Of a DNA stretch of 43,474 nucleotides, positions 1 through 8,265 are shown in pieces. The stretch comes from an uncultured Desulfovibrio sp. (GTDB taxonomy: Bacteria; Desulfobacterota; Desulfovibrionia; Desulfovibrionales; Desulfovibrionaceae). Below the pieces are notes generated by a model. The model was not told the DNA's origin. It saw nothing but the letters and a program-made list of their open reading frames with translations, and made no database searches. The number at the start of each line of letters is the position of its first letter. The stretch's first letter is position 1. The stretch spans positions 1 to 43,474 of the forward strand of contig CALUWU010000012.1 in NCBI GenBank assembly GCA_944324555.1. The letters run 5' to 3'. Made by a program: the position numbers and the translations under genes.

Positions 1-47
1 AGGAAGGTAACGGCAAGGAAGGAAAGTACAAGACTGGCTAATTTCAT
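1..47 (-). CDS. Start of an exported protein (partial)
   Basis: Only the first 15 codons lie in the window. They read MKLASLVLSFLAVTF, which has the lysine plus hydrophobic core of a Sec signal peptide. The ATG is at 47-45. A strong ribosome-binding site, AAAGGAG, lies at 60-54, so the start is well supported. A sigma-54-type promoter sits just upstream at 79-94. The product is therefore probably an envelope or periplasmic protein whose expression depends on a sigma-54 activator. Nothing in the visible part tells its function. Confidence 0.7.
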   Translation of the reverse strand, partial: MKLASLVLSFLAVTF

Positions 48-78
48 GAGGGGCTCCTTTCGGTTTCGCCTGAGATAT

Positions 79-94
79 TGCAGAAGGCGTGCCA
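79..94 (-). promoter_or_regulatory. Sigma-54 (-24/-12) promoter
   Basis: Read leftward the sequence is TGGCACGCCTTCTGCA. It matches the RpoN consensus TGGCAC-N5-TTGCA at every fixed position except one T that is C, with the GG and GC doublets correctly spaced. Transcription would start near position 69, about 20 nt before the ATG at 47 and just ahead of its ribosome-binding site. A possible sigma-70 promoter, TTGAAT-18-TATGAT, also reads leftward in the AT-rich stretch at about 128-157, so dual control is possible. Confidence 0.65.
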
Positions 95-417
95 GAAAGA
101 ATAAAAAGAAGCCTCATTTAAAAATATCATAAAAAACAGCATATTAAATATTCAAGTCGACTAAAAGACGCCGCGCATCCGACCATGCCCACACAGCCGG
201 GCAGCAGGGTGGTCAGTTTTTATCCAGCTATCGCATGCGTCATCTGGATAGATTTTTTACACCTGTCCAGAGCTTGAACAGTTTTCAGACAAGAGAAATG
301 AAAATACCTGTAAAACGTTTTCGGGGAAAAGAACCGCGTTTCCCTTCCCCGAAGCGAGTGCTCTCAAAGGATGTCGTCCCAAACTGTCGTCAGCCAGGAC
401 GCTTTAGCTCAATCTCT
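95..417. other. Intergenic region without a supported gene
   Basis: Positions 95-170 are AT-rich and could hold activator sites for the sigma-54 promoter, though I see no clear paired operator. A 61-codon open frame at 235-420 has no good ribosome-binding site, no recognisable motif and ends inside a repeat, so I do not call it. A small inverted repeat at 322-351 (CGGGGAA and TTCCCCG arms) looks like a degenerate family-1 hairpin. Confidence 0.5.
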
Positions 418-648
418 TAGGGCCTGTTAACACTATTCGTAAGTTGTTTGGGGGGAAGGGAACCCCCTCTGCTCGCGTGAGAGGTGTTTCCCTTCCCCCA
501 AGCCCCCCATCCTTTCCCCAGCGCGCTTTTATTGGGGAAAGAGTCGGGAATACGAGGCGACCCCGCAACCAAAGATAAGTAGCGTGTGTACAACCTATCT
601 ATCCTACCCCTTGAAATTGTTTGTAAAATTTGTATTAACAGGCCCTAG
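418..648. repeat. Family-1 intergenic element, copy A
   Basis: The left end reads TAGGGCCTGTTAACAC. The right end is TTAACAGGCCCTAG, its near-perfect inverse. Inside is the typical fold-back, GGGGGAAGGGAACCCCC followed by GTGTTTCCCTTCCCCC, and then the module related to AAAGCGCG...GGGGGAAGGATGGGGG found in other copies. The segment at 540-630 does not match other copies. It may be two end fragments facing each other. No coding potential. Confidence 0.7.
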
Positions 649-745
649 AGCACTTTCAATTTGATATGCTTCGTATTTTAAACCATACAGCCTGTCGTTT
701 CGCGGAAAAAGCGCGTTTTTTCCGCTCACTTTGGGCCGGGAGGCG
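649..745 (+). repeat. Family-2 double-hairpin repeat, copy 1
   Basis: It contains the family-2 landmarks: AGAGCACTTTCAATTTGA, then AAACCATACAGCCTGTC, then the hairpin GCGGAAAAAGCGCG / TTTTTTCCGC. It is the most diverged of the four copies in its first hairpin. It begins directly where family-1 copy A ends. Positions 746-861 after it hold no recognisable feature; a 62-codon leftward open frame here is only the translation of the repeat. Confidence 0.75.
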
Positions 746-863
746 CTGTGTCGCCGCCTCATGTTTCACCTTTTTCAAAGTTGAAACGCTCTGGTTCCCA
801 GAAAACATAGAAAGATAAATATATTGCATACTACAAATATCCATCTTTTCTGTTAGAAAACAG

Positions 864-1054
864 TGCGCGGGTTTTGGGGAAGATGGGGGAGTCTGAGGGG
901 GAAGTTACGGGAACGCCCTTTTTGCCGCGAGCAGCGACCCGACGAGCGGCCGCAGGCCGTGCCCGTTGCGACGAAGGAAGCTACGGGCATCGACAGCAGA
1001 GCTAAGGGGGTTTCCTTCCCCCCCCAGAAGAACGATTTAGTGTTAATAGGCCTA
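864..1054 (-). repeat. Family-1 element with loop module, copy B
   Basis: The element runs from GCGCGGGTTTTGGGGAAG to GTGTTAATAGGCCTAG, and its last bases contain the gapA stop codon. Between its arms it holds the loop module (GGCCGCAGGCCGTGCCCGTT ... GAAGGAAGCTACGGGC), which folds by itself through GCCCGT/ACGGGC. It forms the 3' untranslated region of gapA and is the only hairpin there, so it may end or stabilise that mRNA. There is no classical U-tract. Confidence 0.75.
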
Positions 1055-2068
1055 GAGTCCCTTTTCCTGCATCAGGCAGATCAGATCGCAGACGCGGTTG
1101 GAATAGCCCCACTCGTTGTCGTACCAGGCGACGGCCTTGAGCAGGTAGCCGTCCTGAACGGTGGTGTAGGGCGCTTCCACGATGCTGGAAGCCGGATTGC
1201 CCTTGAAATCCATGGAAACGAGGGCCTTGTCGTTATATTCGAGAATGCCCTTCAGATAGGTGTCGGCGGCTTCCTTGAGTTTCGCGCGCACGGTGTCGGT
1301 ATCCGTATGTTTTTCCAGCACGCCGCTGAAGTCCACCACGGAAACCGTCGGGGTGGGCACGCGCAGCGAGTAGCCGCTGAACTTGCCCTGCAGCTCGGGA
1401 ATGACCTTGGCCACGGCCTGCGCGGCCCCCGTGGAAGTGGGGATGATGTTGCAGGCGGCGGCGCGGGCGCGGCGCGGGTCCTTGTGGGCCATGTCAAGGA
1501 TGCGCTGGTCGTTGGTGTAGGAATGGATCGTCACCATGTTCCCGATCTTGATGCCGAATTCCCGCTGCAACACGAGCGCCATGGGCGCAAGGCAGTTGGT
1601 GGTGCACGACGCGTTGGAAACGATGTGGTGCTTGGACGGATCATACTGTTCATGGTTCACGCCCATGACAATGGTGATGTCCTCTTCCTTGGCCGGCGCG
1701 GTGATGATTACCTTTTTCGCGCCGTTGTCGCGGTGGATGGAGGCCTGCGAGGCCTTGCGGAAAATGCCGGTGCTCTCCACCACGACGTCCACGCCGTAGT
1801 CGCTCCAGCGCAGGTTGGCGGGATCGCGCTCGGCAAAGCAGTGGATTTTCCAGTCGCCGACGGCCGCTTCCTGACCGTCCACCCGGGCGTCGAGCCAGGC
1901 GCGACCGTAAACGGAATCATATTCCAGCAGATGGAAGTTGGTTTCCGCGTCAAAAAGATCGTTGATGGCGACGACCTCAACGCGATCCTGATACCGCTGA
2001 TGCAGCGCGCGGAAAACCTGCCGGCCGATACGGCCGAAACCGTTGATGCCTACACGAACCTTGGTCAT
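1052..2068 (-). CDS. gapA: Glyceraldehyde-3-phosphate dehydrogenase
   Basis: A cytoplasmic glycolytic enzyme that converts glyceraldehyde-3-phosphate, NAD+ and phosphate to 1,3-bisphosphoglycerate. The 338-residue protein has the Rossmann motif GINGFGRIGR at residues 7-16 and an acidic residue after the second strand (NDLFD, 36-40), which favours NAD over NADP. The active-site motif SNASCTTNC places the catalytic cysteine at 155, and WYDNEWGYSNR is near the end. I start at MTKVRVGING because GGAGGAAACA lies directly before that ATG; the open frame extends 19 codons further without support. The gene lies 150 nt downstream of a GAF protein on the same strand, and a family-1 repeat follows it. 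Confidence 0.97.
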   Translation of the reverse strand: MTKVRVGINGFGRIGRQVFRALHQRYQDRVEVVAINDLFDAETNFHLLEYDSVYGRAWLDARVDGQEAAVGDWKIHCFAERDPANLRWSDYGVDVVVESTGIFRKASQASIHRDNGAKKVIITAPAKEEDITIVMGVNHEQYDPSKHHIVSNASCTTNCLAPMALVLQREFGIKIGNMVTIHSYTNDQRILDMAHKDPRRARAAACNIIPTSTGAAQAVAKVIPELQGKFSGYSLRVPTPTVSVVDFSGVLEKHTDTDTVRAKLKEAADTYLKGILEYNDKALVSMDFKGNPASSIVEAPYTTVQDGYLLKAVAWYDNEWGYSNRVCDLICLMQEKGL

Positions 2069-2218
2069 TGTTTCCTCCAGAGCGGCAAGACGCCGCATTC
2101 TCTCGATACGTCGTCGCGAAGACATGCCGGGCGGAACGCGCCGCTGGCGGAGAACGGAAGAAAACCTGTTCCCCCGCGCGGGCGCGGCCGTTCGCCGGCC
2201 AGCTTCGTCGGAAAGCGC

Positions 2219-2773
2219 CTAGTCTTCGTAGACCGAATAGGCGTGTTTTGCCATCAGTTCGTAATTGTTGCGGAGCGCGTCGTGCAGGCGGGCGTTTTCA
2301 ATGGACATGGCCGACAGGGCCGCGACGGCCTGCATGAAGGTTTCCTCGTCGGGAGTGAATTCCCGCTCCTCGGAAGAATAGACGCGAATCAGACCGATGG
2401 GCTTGCCGTTGACCAGCAGAGGCGCGGACAGCACGGAAACCAGCCCTTCCGCCTTGGCGGATGCGGGATACTGGAAACGCCCGTCGCTGGTGGCGTCTTT
2501 CAGATGAATAATCTTGCCGCCGAGCACCTCGCCGTCGAGACCGCTGCGGCTCACTTCCACGGGACCCTTTCTCATGTAGGTGTCGGAAAGTCCGTAAGCT
2601 GCCGTGGGCAGGAGAAAATGTCCCGTACCGTCCAGAAGGCGGATGGTGCAGGCCTTGCAGGACATGGCCTTGGCGGCGTGCTCCGTGATCTGGTGCAGAA
2701 CGTCCGTGGGTTCCAGACTGGAATTGACGGCCAGCGCCACGTCGCGCAATGCGGCAAAATAATTTTGGGCCAT
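2219..2773 (-). CDS. GAF domain protein
   Basis: A 184-residue, probably soluble protein that is essentially one GAF domain (about residues 5-165). It carries typical GAF signatures such as VLSAPLLVNGKPIGLIRVY at about 114-132 and a C-terminal helix. No enzymatic output domain is attached, so it probably senses a small molecule or redox state and acts on a partner. It has a strong ribosome-binding site, AAGGAGGA. It precedes gapA on the same strand, so the pair probably forms an operon; linkage to glycolytic or redox control is inference. A Rex-like operator lies upstream at 2876-2893. The ligand is unknown. Confidence 0.85.
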   Translation of the reverse strand: MAQNYFAALRDVALAVNSSLEPTDVLHQITEHAAKAMSCKACTIRLLDGTGHFLLPTAAYGLSDTYMRKGPVEVSRSGLDGEVLGGKIIHLKDATSDGRFQYPASAKAEGLVSVLSAPLLVNGKPIGLIRVYSSEEREFTPDEETFMQAVAALSAMSIENARLHDALRNNYELMAKHAYSVYED

Positions 2774-3142
2774 GGGAGTAATCCTCCTTGGGCGTCGCGC
2801 CCGTTAGAGTCTAGAGATCGCTTTTTCGTTCGCCGCGTCGGCGTCTGCCGGAAAAGCGAGAATGTTCGGCATGTTTTGTTATTTTTTTCACAAATTTTCT
2901 TTAACGTCAATACGTCGCGCCCGCGACGTTGCATCGAACCTGTCGTTCGGGACGCCGGGGCCGCGCGGAAATCTGTCGCGGCGTTCGCCGGGGCGGCTCC
3001 GGCCGCTTCCCGGAAACGCGCGCCGGAACTGTTTTCCACGTCAGGAAACGGCGCGGCGGCGCCGGAAGGACGCCCGCGCCTCCCGGCGGGAAAGCGTTTC
3101 CGCGAAGCGGGAGACGGCCCTGGCGCCGCGTCCCGTCCGAAG
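2774..3142. other. Intergenic region carrying the GAF-gapA control region
   Basis: This 369-nt gap separates the bactofilin stop from the GAF gene. The part near 2860-2910 is AT-rich and regulatory: a Rex-like palindrome, and TTGACG read leftward at 2910-2905 as a possible -35 box, but no convincing -10 box at standard spacing. The rest (2930-3142) is GC-rich and shows no convincing gene or RNA. Short open frames here lack ribosome-binding sites. Confidence 0.5.
2876..2893. promoter_or_regulatory. Possible Rex (NADH/NAD+ sensor) operator
   Basis: Read leftward, TTGTGAAAAAAATAACAA resembles the Rex consensus TTGTGAA-N4-TTCACAA, agreeing at 12 of the 14 fixed positions. It sits about 100 nt upstream of the GAF gene, in the promoter region for GAF-gapA. 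Rex controls central carbon and redox genes, and gapA is a common target in other bacteria, so the position makes sense. I cannot confirm that the genome encodes Rex. Confidence 0.45.
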
Positions 3143-3538
3143 CTAGCTGTTCGGCTGTTCCTGACGCGGGGCGGAAGCGCGCATGGTAATCTGCCCCTCG
3201 ATGATGCCGCCCTCTTCGGTGAGCAGGCTGGGCGTCCGCAGACGGCCGTCAAGAACGCCCGAGGAGTGCACGACCACGCGTCGCTTGGCGACGACGTCGC
3301 CGGTCAGGCGGCCGGACAGCATGAGTTCGCCCACGTTGAACGTGCCGTCCACCTCGGCGCCCTTGCCGATGACAAGCGTGCCTTCGCTGGTGATTTCCCC
3401 GGTAAACTTGCCGTCGATATGGACGGAACCTTCAAAGACGAGCTTGCCTTCATAGACGGTATTGGAGCCCAGAAAAGCGTTGAGTTCTTCCTTTGCCACA
3501 CTATCCCCCAGTGGACCTTTCGGTCTTCGCAGTATCAT
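3143..3538 (-). CDS. Bactofilin (polymer-forming cytoskeletal protein)
   Basis: A 131-residue bactofilin (DUF583/CcmA family), which self-assembles into filaments through a right-handed beta-helix. The core, about residues 28-115, shows the family's repeating short strands: GSVHIDGKFTGEI, then GTLVIGKGAEVDGTF, then GELMLSGRLTGDVV. Both ends are short and charged. The ATG at 3538 lies 2 nt after the rodA stop, so translation is probably coupled. A GTG at codon 14 preceded by GGGGG is another possible start. Its place at the end of the mre-mrdA-rodA cluster suggests a role in guiding wall synthesis or cell shape. Confidence 0.9.
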   Translation of the reverse strand: MILRRPKGPLGDSVAKEELNAFLGSNTVYEGKLVFEGSVHIDGKFTGEITSEGTLVIGKGAEVDGTFNVGELMLSGRLTGDVVAKRRVVVHSSGVLDGRLRTPSLLTEEGGIIEGQITMRASAPRQEQPNS

Positions 3539-3540
3539 CG

Positions 3541-4650
3541 TTAACCCTTGAACATGAAGCGTCTCATGGAGACGTTAAGCACAATTCCCACCAATGTAAA
3601 ATTGACGATGGTGGCGCTGCCGCCGTAGCTGATGAAGGGCAGGGGAATGCCGACGACCGGCATCAGGCCGATGACCATGCCCATATTGATGCAGATTTGC
3701 CAGAAAAAGTAAAAGAATACGCCCACTACCAGCATGCTGCCAAAGCGGTCCTTGGCCTGTACCGCCGTGGCGAAGATGGACAGCAGGAAAAGGCAGAAGG
3801 CCGTCACGAGCGCCACGCAGCCGATGAACCCCCACTCTTCGCCGAAGACGGCCACCGCAAAGTCGGAGTGTCGTTCGGGCAGAAAACGGAGCTGGCTCTG
3901 CGTGCCGCCGCCGAAGCCCTTGCCCCAGAGTTCGCCGGAACCGATGGCGATGCGCGATTGCAGGATATGATAGCCGGTGCCCCGCGGATCGTCGCCGGGA
4001 TTGAGAAAGGTCAGGATGCGCTGTCGCTGATAGTCGTGCATGCCCACAAACCACATGAAGGCGCCCGCGCAGGGAACGGCCAGAAGGCAGGTCTTGAGCA
4101 CGGCGGGCTTGAGTCCGTGGAAAAGAATCATGCCCGCAAGAATCAGCAGGATCAGCATGGACGTGCCGAGGTCCGGCTGCTTGAGAATGAAGCCCACCGG
4201 CAGAAGCCCCGCGGCCAGCACCATGAAGAAGTTCTTCCAGTCCAGCGGCTTGCCGTCGCGCGACAGCAGGCGCGCCGTCAGGACAAGCATGGCCAGCTTG
4301 GTCATTTCTGACGGTTGGATGCTCATGAATCCGAGGGAAATCCAGCGTTTGGCCCCGTAGATCGTACTCCCGACGACAGGAACGAGCATCAGCAGCGCAA
4401 GGCAGGCAAGATAGGCGGGCCAGGCCAGATTCCGCAGCTGGCGGTAATCGAAACACAGCGTCAGCAGCATGCAGCCCAGACCGCACAGACCCCAGATCAG
4501 CTGCTTCTGGTAAAAGGGCGCATAGGACAGCAGGCCGCTTTCAATGCGCGTGCCGCTGGCGGAGTAGAGATTCCCCACGCCCACGAAGTAGAGAGCGATC
4601 AGCCAGAGCAGCAGGCTCCAGTTGAGATAGGTGAAAAGTCGCTTGTCCAT
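3541..4650 (-). CDS. rodA: Peptidoglycan glycosyltransferase RodA
   Basis: A SEDS-family membrane glycosyltransferase that polymerises lipid II during cell elongation with its partner PBP2, encoded just upstream. The 369-residue protein is very hydrophobic, with about ten predicted transmembrane segments. It carries SEDS signatures: PVVGSTIYGAKRWI, QPSEMTKLA, and the periplasmic motif LPERHSDFAVAVFGEEWG, which includes the essential aspartate. The end shows GIPLPFISYGGSA. I start at MDKRLFTYLNW because upstream residues do not resemble RodA; the ribosome-binding site there is weak. It lies 146 nt after mrdA and 2 nt before the bactofilin gene. Confidence 0.96.
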   Translation of the reverse strand: MDKRLFTYLNWSLLLWLIALYFVGVGNLYSASGTRIESGLLSYAPFYQKQLIWGLCGLGCMLLTLCFDYRQLRNLAWPAYLACLALLMLVPVVGSTIYGAKRWISLGFMSIQPSEMTKLAMLVLTARLLSRDGKPLDWKNFFMVLAAGLLPVGFILKQPDLGTSMLILLILAGMILFHGLKPAVLKTCLLAVPCAGAFMWFVGMHDYQRQRILTFLNPGDDPRGTGYHILQSRIAIGSGELWGKGFGGGTQSQLRFLPERHSDFAVAVFGEEWGFIGCVALVTAFCLFLLSIFATAVQAKDRFGSMLVVGVFFYFFWQICINMGMVIGLMPVVGIPLPFISYGGSATIVNFTLVGIVLNVSMRRFMFKG

Positions 4651-4760
4651 ACGCTCGAAGACTCGTGATGTTTTGCGGCCGTCGATTCCCGGCGCACTCT
4701 CTTGTGTAGTGCAGCCGGCGGCGGCAGGCAAGACGTTCGTACGCTTCCGGACGCCCGCCG

Positions 4761-4786
4761 GGGCGGGAAATGCTCCTTTCCCGCCC
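4761..4786. terminator. Perfect hairpin between mrdA and rodA
   Basis: GGGCGGGAAA and TTTCCCGCCC form a perfect 10-bp stem with a 6-nt loop. Read leftward, with the operon, there is no U-tract after it, so it probably reduces or processes the transcript rather than ending it. Read rightward it is followed by TTTT and could stop antisense transcription. Confidence 0.5.
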
Positions 4787-4796
4787 TTTTCCCGGA

Positions 4797-6863
4797 TCAG
4801 GGAATGATGATCTTGTAGCGCGGGGCCTGCCCCGCGGGGCGTCCCTGGGGCTGGGGCCGCGCCGGGCGCGTTTCCAGCGGCACGACGTTGCGCGGACGCG
4901 GCGTGCCTTCGGGGCTCGGACGCGCGCTTTGGGGCGTCGGGGCCAGAGGCGTCGCGCGTCGCGCCGGGGGCGGCGTTTCTGCGGCGGGACGCGGGCGGGG
5001 CGCGCCTTCGTCCGGGCCGAAAAGATGCTCGTAGACCTTCTTGGCCACCGGGCCGGCCACGCTGGAACCACCCCCGCCGTGCTCCACCATGACGACGACG
5101 ACGTAGGCCTTGTCGTTCTTGCGCCCCCAGGTGGCGATCCAGGCGTGGTCGCGCTGGGCGTATTCCATTTCCGCCGTCTTGAGGCGGCGCTCCCCGGCGG
5201 CGAAGCGCAGTTTCACGACCTGCGCCGTGCCGGTCTTGCCGCCCATGTCGGCGTCCTTGCGGCCCACCACGCGGGCCGTTCCGCCCGAGGCCGTCTTTCG
5301 CATGGATTCCACGACAAAATTCAGCGTCTTGAGCGAGGCGGGCACGGTTCCCACCACCTCGACCGGCGTGGCGTCCAGCAGTTGCGGCTTGAGCAGCTTG
5401 CCGCCGTTGAGCAGGCTTGAGACATAAACGGCCATCTGCACGGGCGTGACAAGGGTGTAGCCCTGACCAATGGAGACGTTATAGGTTTCGCCGCGCACCC
5501 AGGGCTTCTTGAAGCGCTTGCGCTTCCATTCCCGCGAGGGCACGAGGCCGGACTTTTCGTGCGGCAGGTCTATGCCCGTGGGGCGTCCGAAGCCGCAGGC
5601 CTTGGCGAATTCCTCGATCTTGTCGATACCGAGGCGCTCGGCCATGATGTAGAAATACACGTCGCAGGAGTTGATCAGGGCGCTCTGCATGTTCTGCGAG
5701 CCGTGGCCCCCCCGCCGCCAGCAGCGGAAGATCTGATTCCCCAGCTTGACCTGTCCGGGGCAGAAGACGCCTTCGTTGGGGCTGACGCCGTTTTCCAGAA
5801 ACATGGCCGCCATGACGAGTTTCCAGACCGAACCGGGAGGGTAGACGCTCTGGATGACGCGGTTCTGGAGCGGAAAGCGCTTGCTTGTCCGCAGGGCGTC
5901 CCAGTCCCGCTGGGAAATGCCGGCGGCAAAGATGTTGTTGTCGTAGGCCGGCGAGGTGACGAGCGCGCGCAGCTTGCCCGTATCCGGCTCCATGACGACC
6001 ACGCAGCCCGCCTCGCCCTGCAGGGCTTCCCAGGCGGCTTCCTGCAAATCGCGATCCAGGCTCAGATTTATTTCCTCGCCGCTCTGGGGCTCCTTGGTCA
6101 GGCGCTTGCCCAGCATGCGGCTGTGGGCGTCCACTTCCACCTCGTATTCGCCCTTGCGGCCGCGCAGGCGCTTTTCCAGCTCCAGTTCCAGCCCCTGCTT
6201 GCCGACAAGATCGCCCATGGCAAGCTCGGGATCGGCCTGCATTTCCCGCTCGTTGACTTCGGCAACGTAGCCCAGCACATGCGCGAAAAGATCCTTTTCG
6301 GGGTAACTGCGCTTGGTGCGGACGACAATTTCCAGCCCCGGCCAGTTGATCAGCTCGGATTCCACGCGCGCCACCAGCTCGAAATCCATGTCCGTGATCA
6401 TGAGCAGCGGCTCGAAGGGTTTTACCTTGATGCGGTCGCTGCGGTACTTGTCCCAGACCTGATCCAGGGGCAGGTTTGTCCATTCGCTGATCTGCGCCAG
6501 CGTCGCGGGCACGTCGTGGCAGTCTTCCGGCACGAGCGCAAGGCCGAAGGCCGTGCGGTTGTCGGCCAGCACCTTGTTGGTATCGTCGAGAATGCGGCCG
6601 CGCGGCGCAAAGATGAGCTCCATGCGGAGGCGGTTGTTCTGCGCCTGTTCGGAGAATTCCGCGCCGCGATGAATCTGCAGATACCAGAAGCGGGCGACGA
6701 AGACGAAAAAGAAGATGCCCACCAGCACCTGCAGCAGGATGGCTCCGTTGCGCGGCGGCTGATAGCGTTCGCTCTCGACCTGAATCTTGAGCCACGAACG
6801 CTTTTTCTTTTCCGGGACCGCGTTCCCGGCGTCGTCCGTCTTCCGCCTATTCCGAAACGTCAT
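4797..6863 (-). CDS. mrdA: Penicillin-binding protein 2 (elongasome transpeptidase)
   Basis: A class B PBP that cross-links peptidoglycan during elongation and works with RodA. The 688-residue protein has a cytoplasmic N-terminus, one membrane segment at about 40-60, a dimerisation/pedestal region, and the transpeptidase domain. Catalytic motifs are SVWK (serine 345, lysine 348), SCD (399-401) and KTGT (543-546). After the usual end, about residues 617-688 form an unusual tail rich in proline, alanine and arginine, probably disordered and periplasmic. The start overlaps the end of mreD by 17 nt, which indicates coupling. Confidence 0.96.
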   Translation of the reverse strand: MTFRNRRKTDDAGNAVPEKKKRSWLKIQVESERYQPPRNGAILLQVLVGIFFFVFVARFWYLQIHRGAEFSEQAQNNRLRMELIFAPRGRILDDTNKVLADNRTAFGLALVPEDCHDVPATLAQISEWTNLPLDQVWDKYRSDRIKVKPFEPLLMITDMDFELVARVESELINWPGLEIVVRTKRSYPEKDLFAHVLGYVAEVNEREMQADPELAMGDLVGKQGLELELEKRLRGRKGEYEVEVDAHSRMLGKRLTKEPQSGEEINLSLDRDLQEAAWEALQGEAGCVVVMEPDTGKLRALVTSPAYDNNIFAAGISQRDWDALRTSKRFPLQNRVIQSVYPPGSVWKLVMAAMFLENGVSPNEGVFCPGQVKLGNQIFRCWRRGGHGSQNMQSALINSCDVYFYIMAERLGIDKIEEFAKACGFGRPTGIDLPHEKSGLVPSREWKRKRFKKPWVRGETYNVSIGQGYTLVTPVQMAVYVSSLLNGGKLLKPQLLDATPVEVVGTVPASLKTLNFVVESMRKTASGGTARVVGRKDADMGGKTGTAQVVKLRFAAGERRLKTAEMEYAQRDHAWIATWGRKNDKAYVVVVMVEHGGGGSSVAGPVAKKVYEHLFGPDEGAPRPRPAAETPPPARRATPLAPTPQSARPSPEGTPRPRNVVPLETRPARPQPQGRPAGQAPRYKIIIP

Positions 6864-7320
6864 TGCGATCTCCCGGACGCAGCAGGGTCAGAATGCGCCA
6901 GGCCAGGGGCATGTAGACGGCCTGGAGGAGGCTGATGTCGCGCATGGCGTTCATGTCGAACGCCGGCGTCTGCTGCAGGGGGGCAAGCAGCCAGGCCAGA
7001 CCGAAATAGGCCCCGCCAAGGCAGGTGGACAGCAGGAAGATGAAGACAAAATTGCCGACCTCAAACAGCCAGCGCCCGATCTTGAAAGAAGCGATCACGG
7101 CAAGATACCAGAGCAGCACGCCGCCGAAAGGCCGCGTGCCCATTCCTTCCTGAAGGATGATGAAGATTGGCAGCAGCCAGGCGAGCGTCTTGTAATTGCG
7201 TTCCTGCAACAGCAGCAGGATGCCGACCACCAGCGCGTCCAGCCCCGGGGCCAGCGCCTGCGCAACGATGGACGCCATGACGAAGGCCAGCCACCAGCAG
7301 CATTCCTGAAAGGTACTCAT
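6847..7320 (-). CDS. mreD: Rod shape-determining protein MreD
   Basis: A small inner-membrane protein of the elongasome, linking MreC with PBP2 and RodA. The 157 residues contain about five hydrophobic segments and little else, as is typical for this poorly conserved family. The call rests mainly on size, hydrophobicity and position between mreC and mrdA. The start is 3 nt after the mreC stop, and the end overlaps mrdA by 17 nt. Confidence 0.9.
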   Translation of the reverse strand: MSTFQECCWWLAFVMASIVAQALAPGLDALVVGILLLLQERNYKTLAWLLPIFIILQEGMGTRPFGGVLLWYLAVIASFKIGRWLFEVGNFVFIFLLSTCLGGAYFGLAWLLAPLQQTPAFDMNAMRDISLLQAVYMPLAWRILTLLRPGDRNDVSE

Positions 7321-7323
7321 GCG

Positions 7324-8265
7324 TTAACGGGAGGGTTGCAGACGCGGACCGCTTGTCGCGCCGTCGGGCGCGACGGAAGGTTCGGCGCGTCCCGGCGCGG
7401 GCGGCCCCACGAAGACCGGCGGCGGCCCGACGGGAAGATTGGGCACGCTGACGCCCGTGGGCTCCAGCATTAGCACCTCTTCAAGGTGGCGCAGGTCCAC
7501 CAGCGGCTCGGCCTGAATGGCCAGAAACTGGGAATAGTTGGAAGGCGCGACGCTGAGAACCCGCGCCACGGGAATACCCTTGGGAAATTTGCCGTCGAGG
7601 CCGGAAGTGATGAGAATTTCCCCGGCCGCCACGTCGGTGCCGCGCTCCATGAAGCTGACTTCCAGATCGCGGCCCGGCCCCTGCCCGATGAGAATGCCCG
7701 AAGAACGGCTTTCCTGCGCGAGCACGGCGATACGGCTGGAGGGGTCCGTCAGCAGCAGGGCCGTGGCGTTGTGCGCGCTGGCGCGCAGCACGCGCCCGAC
7801 AAGACCAAGATGCGTCACCAGCGGCGTGCCGGGGCGACCGCCCGTGGCGTAGCCGCGATTGATGGTGATGCTGTCGAGAACCCCGTTTGGCCCGAGACGG
7901 CCGGAAAGCACGCGCGCGCCCACGGGCCGCCAGGCCTGATCGGTGGGCATTTGCAGGAGCTGGCGCAGGCGCCGGAGTTCGGCCAGCGCCTCGCCCTGCG
8001 CCAGAAGACGCGCCTCAAGATCGCGGACGCGTTCCTTGAGAGACAGGTTTTCCTGACGCACGTCGACCAGAGCGAAATAGTTGCTCCAGATGTCGGCGAC
8101 GGCGTCCTGCACGGCGCGCAGGCCGGACAGGATTCCTCCCGCGGCTTCCAGACCGACGTTGGTCGTGATGGTGTCCAGCGCTTGCGTTCGCTGATTCCAC
8201 GAGTACACGCCGAGCAGAAGGATGAACAGCGTGCCCGCAAGCAGAAAAAGACGCCTGAATGTCAC
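7324..8265 (-). CDS. mreC: Rod shape-determining protein MreC
   Basis: A membrane-anchored periplasmic scaffold of the elongation complex. The 313 residues comprise an N-terminal transmembrane helix (about 5-23), a coiled coil (about 65-105, VRQENLSLKERVRDLEARLL), and the double beta-barrel core (about 110-275). Family motifs include GPNGVLDSITINRG and GEILITSGLDGKFPKGIPVA. The last 40 residues are proline-rich. The start codon is GTG at 8265-8263, preceded by AGGTGG. It is 379 nt from mreB, an unusually large gap for this operon. Confidence 0.95.
   Translation of the reverse strand: MTFRRLFLLAGTLFILLLGVYSWNQRTQALDTITTNVGLEAAGGILSGLRAVQDAVADIWSNYFALVDVRQENLSLKERVRDLEARLLAQGEALAELRRLRQLLQMPTDQAWRPVGARVLSGRLGPNGVLDSITINRGYATGGRPGTPLVTHLGLVGRVLRASAHNATALLLTDPSSRIAVLAQESRSSGILIGQGPGRDLEVSFMERGTDVAAGEILITSGLDGKFPKGIPVARVLSVAPSNYSQFLAIQAEPLVDLRHLEEVLMLEPTGVSVPNLPVGPPPVFVGPPAPGRAEPSVAPDGATSGPRLQPSR

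Noticed and set aside
235..420. A 61-codon open frame
   Set aside because: No ribosome-binding site or recognisable motif, and it ends in the family-1 repeat.
656..844. A 62-codon leftward open frame
   Set aside because: It translates family-2 repeat sequence; similar peptide fragments appear in other frames wherever the repeat occurs.
863..3544. A rightward open frame of 893 codons
   Set aside because: It is antisense to gapA, the GAF gene and bactofilin, which have full family motifs; it arises from high GC content.
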